Shown one piece after another: positions 48,498 through 53,026 of a stretch of DNA of 53,026 bases. The notes below the pieces were generated by a model. The model was not told the DNA's origin. It saw only the letters and a program-made list of their open reading frames with translations, and ran no database searches. The number at the start of each line of letters is the position of its first letter. Within the stretch, counting starts at the first letter, position 1. Origin of the DNA: Duganella radicis (GTDB lineage: Bacteria; Pseudomonadota; Gammaproteobacteria; Burkholderiales; Burkholderiaceae_D); assembly GCF_009720825.1 (NCBI RefSeq), contig NZ_WNKY01000043.1:1-53026 (forward strand), written 5' to 3'. A program made the translations under genes and the position numbers.

Positions 48498-49175
48498 TCA
48501 TGTCAGCCATGCGTCGATCAAGGCCCGGCCCGCCAGGCCCAGTTCGGCGCCGTGACGTTGCGTGTCTTCGCGCAAGCGGTGCAGATCGACACCGGCCTGC
48601 TGCAACTCCACCGCGTGGCCGGTCAGCCACTGCTCCAGCGCCGCCGGGTCAAATTCGGCGTGGAACTGAATCCCCAGCGCATGGTCGCCGACCAGGAAAG
48701 CCTGGCACGGCGTGCCCTGCGTCCAGGCGATCGACGGTATCCCTTCCGGCAGGCGGATGTTATCGCCATGCCAGTGCAGCACCGGCACGCCACGCAGATG
48801 CGCGAGCGGCCCCGCATACTCGCACACCTCCACCGGCGACCAGCCGATCTCCTTGCCGGCCGCACGGCCCTGCACCTCGCCGCCCAGCGCCACCGCCATC
48901 AACTGCGCGCCCAGGCAAACGCCCAGCGTCGGCTTTTTCAACTGCAAGCGCAGCTTGATACCGGCAATCTCGTCGGCCAGCCATGGATACAGGCTGGCGT
49001 CATTCACGCCGACCGGTCCGCCCAGCACCACCACCAGATCGGCCTGGCACCACTGCGCCGCCGTCAGCGGCGTGCCGGCATGCTGATACCGGATGTGATA
49101 GCCGCGCGCCTCCAGCGGCGCGGCAAACGTCCCCAAATCCTCAAACCCGACATGATAAAGCGCGATGCAGTTCAT
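48498..49175 (-). CDS. Class I glutamine amidotransferase-like protein
   Basis: The 225-residue protein has the GATase-1 triad: Cys87 in GVCLGAQLMA and His172/Glu174 in GIQFHAEFD, with VVLGGPVGVND as the oxyanion strand. It matches the stand-alone GMP-synthase-like amidotransferases (YfeJ type), which may hydrolyse glutamine or gamma-glutamyl compounds. No synthetase partner is adjacent, so the acceptor is unknown. Confidence 0.87.
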   Translation of the reverse strand: MNCIALYHVGFEDLGTFAAPLEARGYHIRYQHAGTPLTAAQWCQADLVVVLGGPVGVNDASLYPWLADEIAGIKLRLQLKKPTLGVCLGAQLMAVALGGEVQGRAAGKEIGWSPVEVCEYAGPLAHLRGVPVLHWHGDNIRLPEGIPSIAWTQGTPCQAFLVGDHALGIQFHAEFDPAALEQWLTGHAVELQQAGVDLHRLREDTQRHGAELGLAGRALIDAWLT

Positions 49176-49224
49176 AAATCACCATAAGTAGGAGTCCTAA
49201 TTAACTACATCATACTTCAAAACT

Positions 49225-49249
49225 GGCGCCGCTGCCACGCAGCAGCGCC
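49225..49249 (-). terminator. Hairpin terminator
   Basis: Eleven-base arms with one mismatch (GGCGCCGCTGC / GCAGCAGCGCC) and a three-base loop lie 14 bases beyond the stop of the small gene at 49263. On that strand the stem is followed by AGTTTTGAAG. Confidence 0.65.
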
Positions 49250-49262
49250 GGGGGCACAGTGA

Positions 49263-49472
49263 TTACTTGGTCATCTCGGTCTGAAGCGCGGCAATGATGG
49301 TTTCGGCATACGCTTTCGGGAACGCGACGATGGCATCTTCTTCCCCGCCAAAGCCCTGCTGGCGGATCACGATTTCGCCGCGCACATTGGTGTAGATCGC
49401 AATCGCATCGACCTGCTGCACCACGATGCTCTTTTGCTTTTCCGGATTCCAATCCCAATCGTTTGCCATCAT
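49263..49472 (-). CDS. Small hypothetical protein
   Basis: The 69-residue soluble protein has DWDWNPEKQKSIVVQQVDAI and IVIRQQGFGGEEDAIVAFPK. Two ATGs are adjacent (49472, 49469), with GAGGG just upstream. No family recognised. A dedicated terminator follows it, so it is probably a monocistronic gene. Confidence 0.6.
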   Translation of the reverse strand: MMANDWDWNPEKQKSIVVQQVDAIAIYTNVRGEIVIRQQGFGGEEDAIVAFPKAYAETIIAALQTEMTK

Positions 49473-49530
49473 GCCCTCTCAAAAGTGTTGAGTAAGCATG
49501 ATACCTTGATCGGAGGAAGCGGAAAAGCGC

Positions 49531-49559
49531 TTGACCTTTTACCTACCAGAAGGTAGGCT
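49531..49559 (+). promoter_or_regulatory. Promoter of the TetR gene with embedded operator
   Basis: TTGACC (49531-49536) and TAGGCT (49554-49559) are 17 bp apart. The palindrome CCTACC-AGAA-GGTAGG (49542-49557) fills the spacer and enters the -10, so a bound repressor would shut off its own gene. The leader is at most a few bases long, with no ribosome site. Confidence 0.65.
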
Positions 49560-49565
49560 ACTCGC

Positions 49566-50150
49566 ATGGGAAAATTATCCACCACCTCAGAAGACATCCT
49601 GGCCTGCGCGCACAAGCTCATTATTGCTGGCGGCTACAACGGCTTCAGTTACGCTGACATCGCAGATGTGGTCGGCATTCGCAAGGCCAGCATTCACCAC
49701 CACTTCCCCAGCAAGGCCGATCTGGCGACGGTACTGGTCAGGCGTTATCGCGAGTCGGCGGAAAACGGCATCAAAAACCTGGAACATGGCATTCCCCATC
49801 CGATGGACCAACTGCGTGCCTACGTCCAGTACTGGGAAACCTGCATCACCGACGCCAGCGCGCCGTTCTGTGTTTGCGCTTTGCTGGCCAGCGAACTGCC
49901 TATCCTGCCGGATGAAGTGGCGCAGGAAATCCGTGCCTATTTCAGCTTCCTGTCGGGATGGCTGACCTCGGTGCTGGAACGCGGCGTGCAGCGCGGTGTC
50001 ATCACGCTGCGCGACTCAGCGCGGGTTGAAGCGGAAGCGTTCATGGCCACCGTTCATGGCGCCATGCTGTCGGCGCGGGCTTACGGCAATGCCGGCATCT
50101 TTGGCGTCATCATGGCGCCGCAACTGAAACGTCTCTCGGCCAAAAGCTGA
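49566..50150 (+). CDS. TetR/AcrR-family repressor
   Basis: The 194-residue protein has an N-terminal TetR helix-turn-helix (about 9-50: ILACAHKLIIAGGYNGFSYA, DIADVVGIRKASIHHHFPSKADL) and a ligand domain containing ASAPFCVCALLASELP with two close cysteines. Identical half-sites (CCTAC / GTAGG) occur in its own promoter and before the next gene, so it very probably represses both. The Cys pair might sense electrophiles, which is a guess. Confidence 0.88.
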   Translation: MGKLSTTSEDILACAHKLIIAGGYNGFSYADIADVVGIRKASIHHHFPSKADLATVLVRRYRESAENGIKNLEHGIPHPMDQLRAYVQYWETCITDASAPFCVCALLASELPILPDEVAQEIRAYFSFLSGWLTSVLERGVQRGVITLRDSARVEAEAFMATVHGAMLSARAYGNAGIFGVIMAPQLKRLSAKS

Positions 50151-50169
50151 GATTTTTTTAACCGCAAAA

Positions 50170-50185
50170 CCTACCAATTAGTAGG
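50170..50185. promoter_or_regulatory. Second TetR operator CCTACCAATTAGTAGG
   Basis: It shares CCTACCA and GTAGG with the operator at 49542-49557 at the same 16-bp length, differing only in the centre. An extra GTAGG directly follows (50185-50189 region). It lies 22 bases before the ATG of the membrane protein gene. Confidence 0.65.
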
Positions 50186-50207
50186 TAGGTATTTTAAGGA
50201 CGATATC

Positions 50208-50771
50208 ATGACCCATCCTCTCGCCGCCAACGAAAGCTGGCTGAAGAAATACTACTTTGCCCGCGCGGCCTTTTCCTTCGCCTGGCTAGCCGCCGCGGTG
50301 ACGGTGGCGGCACATTCCAGCGGCATCGCCGCGGCGCTGCTGGTCTGCTATCCGCTCTGGGATGCGCTCGCCAATCTGGTCGACGCCACGCGCAGCGGTG
50401 GCCTGGCCAGCAATCGGCCGCAAGCGATCAACGTTCTCGTCAGTCTGGGAATTGCAGTGGCTGTACTGATTGCCCTGCCCGCGATGCACCACGTGTTGGG
50501 CGTGTTCGGCTTCTGGGCCATCCTGTCCGGCCTGCTGCAACTGAGCGCGGGCCTGCGCCGCCGAAAACAGTACGGCGCCCAATGGGCGATGATGCTGAGC
50601 GGAGCGCAATCGGCTCTGGCAGGCGCCGTCTTCGTTTTCCAGGCGCAGGCGCCTGCCGTGCCATCCATCGCCACCGTCGCCGGCTACGCTGGCTTCGGCG
50701 GATTTTACTTCCTGGTGTCAGCAATATCGCTGAGTATCGCGGCGTGGCGGCAGCCGGCCGGGCATCTATAA
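50208..50771 (+). CDS. DUF308/HdeD-like membrane protein
   Basis: The 187-residue protein has five to six hydrophobic helices (YYFARAAFSFAWLAAAVTVAA, INVLVSLGIAVAVLIALPAM, VFGFWAILSGLLQLSAGLRRR, YAGFGGFYFLVSAISLSIAAW). The FWAILSGLLQLSAGLRRRKQ stretch is typical of the HdeD/DUF308 superfamily. It is likely the main target of the TetR repressor, as both share an operator. Function unknown; relatives take part in acid or membrane stress. Confidence 0.78.
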   Translation: MTHPLAANESWLKKYYFARAAFSFAWLAAAVTVAAHSSGIAAALLVCYPLWDALANLVDATRSGGLASNRPQAINVLVSLGIAVAVLIALPAMHHVLGVFGFWAILSGLLQLSAGLRRRKQYGAQWAMMLSGAQSALAGAVFVFQAQAPAVPSIATVAGYAGFGGFYFLVSAISLSIAAWRQPAGHL

Positions 50772-51011
50772 AGCGGTAACGATGGACCGGCCATCGAGAC
50801 CGGGCGCGTAATAGCGCTGGCCCTCAGGCGTGGCAACCAACTGCCGGGTCGAACGATGCAGCCGCCGCGTGTCCAGCGCCTTTCCAGCGAGGCGATGTGG
50901 CGACTGACGTTGGGCTGGCCGATACCCTGCTCGCCCATCTGGCGTCGCTGATTCCGATGGGCCGGATTGGACGGCGGGCTGCGCCAGATTTAACCTCGCG
51001 CACGATTGCAA
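50766..51011 (-). pseudogene. LysR regulator relic (frameshifted N-terminal fragment)
   Basis: Two overlapping reverse frames together rebuild the start of a LysR DNA-binding domain: GIGQPNVSRHIASLE in one frame (around 50880-50935), then RRLHRSTRQLVATPEGQRYY in the next frame (around 50805-50870). A frameshift separates them. The N-terminal helix is degraded, and the effector domain is absent, since a stop occurs after LDGRSIVTAL. The fragment touches the end of the DUF308 gene. Confidence 0.72.
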
Positions 51012-51067
51012 AAAAACAAGAAGTTATTGTAGCATTGACTTTTCGTCACTACTCATTCTCGATAAAC

Positions 51068-51391
51068 ATGACACTTTCCTACGATCCAAACCGTCTGCTC
51101 GATGAGCTACAGTGCCGGCTAAATGCAAAAAATGATGCGGCGCTGGCGCGCGCGCTGGAAGTGCAGCCACCGCTACTCAGCAAGATTCGCCATCGCCGCA
51201 TGCCTGTAGGTAGCGGACTGCTGCTGAGAGCGCACGAGGCCACCGGCCTCAGCATCAGAACGCTACAGGACCTGCTCGGCGATCGGCGCAGAAAATATCG
51301 CATCTCGGAGACCGATGGAAAGCCAGACAAGATGGCCGGGCGCACAGCAATTCGCACGGGGGCGGAGCTCCGTGACGGAATGCTCCGGTAG
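51068..51391 (+). CDS. Small helix-turn-helix protein
   Basis: The 107-residue protein has a lambda-repressor-like fold at about 10-70 (RLLDELQCRLNAKNDAALAR, ALEVQPPLLSKIRHRRMPVG), then LLLRAHEATGLSIRTLQDLLGDRRRKYRIS. This is a compact type with no separate effector domain, seen as single-copy genes in Oxalobacteraceae. ATG 51068 starts at MTLSYDPN; there is no clear ribosome site. A good terminator follows. Confidence 0.75.
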   Translation: MTLSYDPNRLLDELQCRLNAKNDAALARALEVQPPLLSKIRHRRMPVGSGLLLRAHEATGLSIRTLQDLLGDRRRKYRISETDGKPDKMAGRTAIRTGAELRDGMLR

Positions 51392-51398
51392 GCACAAT

Positions 51399-51424
51399 AA
51401 AAACCCGCTATTGGCGGTTTTTTT
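51399..51424 (+). terminator. Intrinsic terminator
   Basis: AAACC(C)GC-TATTG-GCGGTTT with one bulged C, preceded by A's and followed by a T-run; eight bases behind the stop of the gene at 51068. Confidence 0.75.
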
Positions 51425-51425
51425 A

Positions 51426-51453
51426 TGGCGGCAGCGGTGAGATTCGAACTCAC
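51426..51453 (-). pseudogene. tRNA 3'-end fragment (T-arm, acceptor strand, CCA)
   Basis: Read on the reverse strand: GTGAG-TTCGAAT-CTCAC forms a perfect T-arm, then CGCTGCC (acceptor 3' strand), G (discriminator) and CCA. The matching 5' acceptor strand GGCAGCG is not found within 100 bases, and the bases that should hold the anticodon arm are replaced by an 18-bp tandem repeat. It is a partial tRNA copy, such as is left at attachment sites of integrating elements. Confidence 0.6.
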
Positions 51454-51488
51454 CGAGCGAAGTGTCAGCTCCGAGCGAAGTGTCAGCT
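51453..51488. repeat. Two perfect tandem copies of an 18-bp unit
   Basis: CCGAGCGAAGTGTCAGCT occurs twice with no spacer (51453-51470, 51471-51488), directly against the tRNA fragment. Only two copies and no spacers, so not a CRISPR. Confidence 0.85.
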
Positions 51489-51929
51489 CTGTCATTTGGA
51501 CACGTACACGCAACGTTTGAGGAAGATCAAAGCGATAAGCGGATGCCTTGCTTGGGCTACGAGCCGGAATTCAGGACACGGGCTGAGCCGTTGACGGATG
51601 ATTAGGTGAGGAACGCGCGCCCTCGGCGCGCGAGGCTGCCGCACAGCGGCAGCAGTCGGGCGATTCGGAGCGGGATGGCCCGGTAGGGCCATGCCCTTCG
51701 AATCTCACACGCAAGGCCCGCAGGGGCCTTGCTCGTTTCCGCCAAGAAATAAATAAAAAACCGCCTCATGGGCGGTTTGTTCATTTATTTCCTGACGAAA
51801 ACGGTGTAATGCATATAGCTAGAATTCATGCGGGTTTTAAGCCTTCGCGACAGATCCATACCTACTTTCGTACCCACATACCGAAATTGACTTCAACTCG
51901 CCGCCTTCGGCCGCTCAGATTCGGTTTTC
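51489..51929. other. Gene-free stretch with clustered hairpins
   Basis: No coding region can be supported here. It holds four perfect hairpins (arms 7-8 bp) at 51614-51632, 51635-51653, 51675-51692 and 51712-51731, a terminator at 51747-51789, then AT-richer sequence to the zinc-finger gene. The motif TTCGAATCTCAC at 51698-51709 repeats part of the tRNA fragment in the opposite direction. A 30-codon reverse frame ending near 51792 has no recognisable relatives. Confidence 0.55.
51747..51789. terminator. Bidirectional intrinsic terminator
   Basis: The core AAACCGCC-TCATG-GGCGGTTT sits inside an extended near-palindrome with AAATAAATAAA on one side and TTCATTTATTT on the other. It would end transcripts from both directions, including from the gene at 51930. 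Confidence 0.75.
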
Positions 51930-52859
51930 TCAAAAACCCGGCATAGCTTGCCCCGCTGGCACATATGGTAGTCCTTCGCCGATAGGGATGATTTCTCGGA
52001 TACCTTCTCCCATGTACTCAACCATGAAATCCGTAAGCCGTTGTTGATGTTTATCAATTAACAACGCAGGTTGCAAGGGTGGCTTTGTGCTCAAAAGCAA
52101 AGGATGAGCATACGGCCAGACTGTGCGCATGCCCCACCTATACCCCTTGGCCGCAACGGTATAGGGATCAAGCTCAGGTAATGATACTACCTGGATCAAA
52201 AACATTCCTAGGTGTATTGTTGTAGCCTGAAATTTCCCGACTTCTGTCACATAGCTGCGATGTGCCTTCGATCTTGACGGAATTGCTTGAGGCGCTAGAC
52301 CTATCCAAATCGCAACAGTACTAGGAATTGCTCTATTTTCCTTAAATGCTTTTCGCTCCTCCGCAGTGAAGTCCACAGTAAGTGGATGGTCAAATTCGAA
52401 CACCATCGTTGTCATTAGTGCCCATTCAGCTATCAATCTGATATTTGAGCCGAAGTCAGGCCAACCGCCGAGCAATGCCTCAGTGATTAATCCCTTGCTT
52501 CGTTTTTGAAGCACAGACATCCAATTATTATTGCACTGCGCGCAGACCACTCTAAGTTTGCTGGAACCAGGATGACCAGAAACCGTTTTGGTCCTAACGT
52601 AAGAGTCTCCCGGCCCCTCCGTCAAATGGTTCGGAAACCATGTCGTCTTATGCTTGTGGTTGATATAGCCTGGCTCCAAGGGCAATGGGCCTTCCATCCA
52701 TTCCGCGTACTTGTGCTCTCGCGTAAGCTCGCCATACTTTCCGCAAAAAATACAGTTACTATGCGAAGCCTTGTACCCCTTCTGGCGCCCTACTTTTTCT
52801 CCGCTCTCCACGCCGCTCTCCTCTTTGTGGGCAAATCGACTGGTTTTATCTTCGGACAT
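51930..52859 (-). CDS. Zinc-ribbon/HNH-like protein, probably acquired
   Basis: The 309-residue protein has CIFCGKYGELTREHKYAEWM (Cys36, Cys39, Glu48-His49) and, 55 residues on, LRVVCAQCNNNWM (Cys106, Cys109, Asn110). The CxxC...EH...W...CxxCN order is that of HNH-like treble-clef zinc proteins common in accessory regions. The catalytic His pair of a classic HNH nuclease is not clearly complete, so nuclease activity is open. The remainder (PFRVEFDHPLTV-like to PAGQAMPGF) is not recognised. The coding sequence is clearly AT-richer than the rest of the window. ATG 52859 is preferred; 52889 is possible. Confidence 0.68.
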   Translation of the reverse strand: MSEDKTSRFAHKEESGVESGEKVGRQKGYKASHSNCIFCGKYGELTREHKYAEWMEGPLPLEPGYINHKHKTTWFPNHLTEGPGDSYVRTKTVSGHPGSSKLRVVCAQCNNNWMSVLQKRSKGLITEALLGGWPDFGSNIRLIAEWALMTTMVFEFDHPLTVDFTAEERKAFKENRAIPSTVAIWIGLAPQAIPSRSKAHRSYVTEVGKFQATTIHLGMFLIQVVSLPELDPYTVAAKGYRWGMRTVWPYAHPLLLSTKPPLQPALLIDKHQQRLTDFMVEYMGEGIREIIPIGEGLPYVPAGQAMPGF

Positions 52860-52899
52860 AGTTTCCGTCCCCGGATGTATAACATACATCCTAGCTCTT

Positions 52900-53026
52900 T
52901 GAATCGCCCCGGGTTTGAAGGAGGCTCCAACATTTGAGAAAATGGAGCCACCATGAAAAAATCAGTCCGATATTCCCCCGAAGTGATGGAGCGCGCCGTG
53001 CGCATGGTCCAGGAGGCCGGCAGCGA
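52900..53026 (+). mobile_element. Left end of an IS3-family insertion sequence (cut by window end)
   Basis: The element appears to begin with TGAATCGCCCCGGGTTTG at 52900, the form of terminal inverted repeat seen in one group of IS3 elements, and is followed 53 bases later by the transposase OrfA start. The right end and target duplication lie outside the window. Confidence 0.7.
52953..53026 (+). CDS. IS3-family transposase OrfA (N-terminal part)
   Basis: Only 24 codons are visible: MKKSVRYSPEVMERAVRMVQ, then EAGS, the usual beginning of the small helix-turn-helix protein InsE/OrfA of IS3-type elements, which in full elements is joined to OrfB by a frameshift. GGAG lies seven bases before the ATG. 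The rest is beyond the window. Confidence 0.8.
   Translation, partial: MKKSVRYSPEVMERAVRMVQEAGS

Noticed and set aside
51453..51488. CRISPR repeat
   Set aside because: Two contiguous copies without spacers and no cas genes.
51698..51709. TTCGAATCTCAC as a second tRNA T-arm
   Set aside because: The preceding bases do not pair to form a T-stem, so it is at most a partial repeat of the tRNA fragment.

Overview
The window is chromosomal DNA of a GC-rich Gram-negative bacterium. I infer a betaproteobacterium of the Oxalobacteraceae type (Massilia/Duganella/Janthinobacterium-like). The reasons are the SpecificRecomb-family membrane protein, the AlaC-type aminotransferase, a PaoABC aldehyde oxidase operon, CTGT-N8-ACAG LexA boxes and the many small glycine-zipper, BON, OmpA and DUF883/YqjE envelope proteins. 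No rRNA, complete tRNA, CRISPR array or prophage is present.

Layout. 1-3770: tail of a Gly/Arg-rich protein, a long inverted repeat, hydroxypyruvate isomerase, an unknown lipoprotein pair, a DksA-like zinc-finger protein and two small reverse-strand genes. 3962-11396: a signalling block whose six forward genes each overlap the next (EAL-REC-PAS phosphodiesterase, small domain protein, HDOD protein, PAS histidine kinase, REC plus degenerate HD-GYP, single REC), met by a second kinase of the same subfamily on the other strand. 11499-15281: MtfA-like peptidase, a regulator, OmpA and a BrkB-family membrane protein. 15267-26501: an envelope/general-stress block containing BON, glycine-zipper, DUF3309, OmpA-DUF4398, ferritin-like, DUF883, YqjE and AsmA proteins, a Crp/Fnr regulator and a shortened porin. 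26621-32429: SpecificRecomb protein, then a phospholipid-like set (PLD lipoprotein, metallophosphoesterase, lipid kinase, PAP2 phosphatase). 32503-32824: two LexA boxes before a small unknown gene. 32897-44145: AI-2E transporter, LysR with divergent oxidoreductase, AlaC, EamA exporter, a DUF748 giant and a second aminotransferase. 44188-47940: paoCBA. 48056-50771: glutamine amidotransferase, small genes, and a TetR repressor next to a membrane protein that carries the same operator. 50766-53026: a decayed accessory end with a LysR relic, a tRNA 3' fragment, hairpins, an AT-richer zinc-finger/HNH-like gene and the start of an IS3-type element.

The most notable result is a recurring 16-bp dyad, NGTNCG-N4-CGNACN. 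I found ten copies, all in intergenic DNA before envelope/stress genes between 3.8 and 26.6 kb. In nine of the ten, exactly 21 bp separate the dyad from a plausible -10 hexamer, which puts the dyad centre at about -41.5, the class II position of Crp/Fnr-type activators. The 5-4-5 layout matches FNR-type operators. A Crp/Fnr-family gene without the FNR cysteine cluster (23420-24139) lies inside the block with one dyad in its own upstream region. I propose that it controls this regulon; that assignment is inference.
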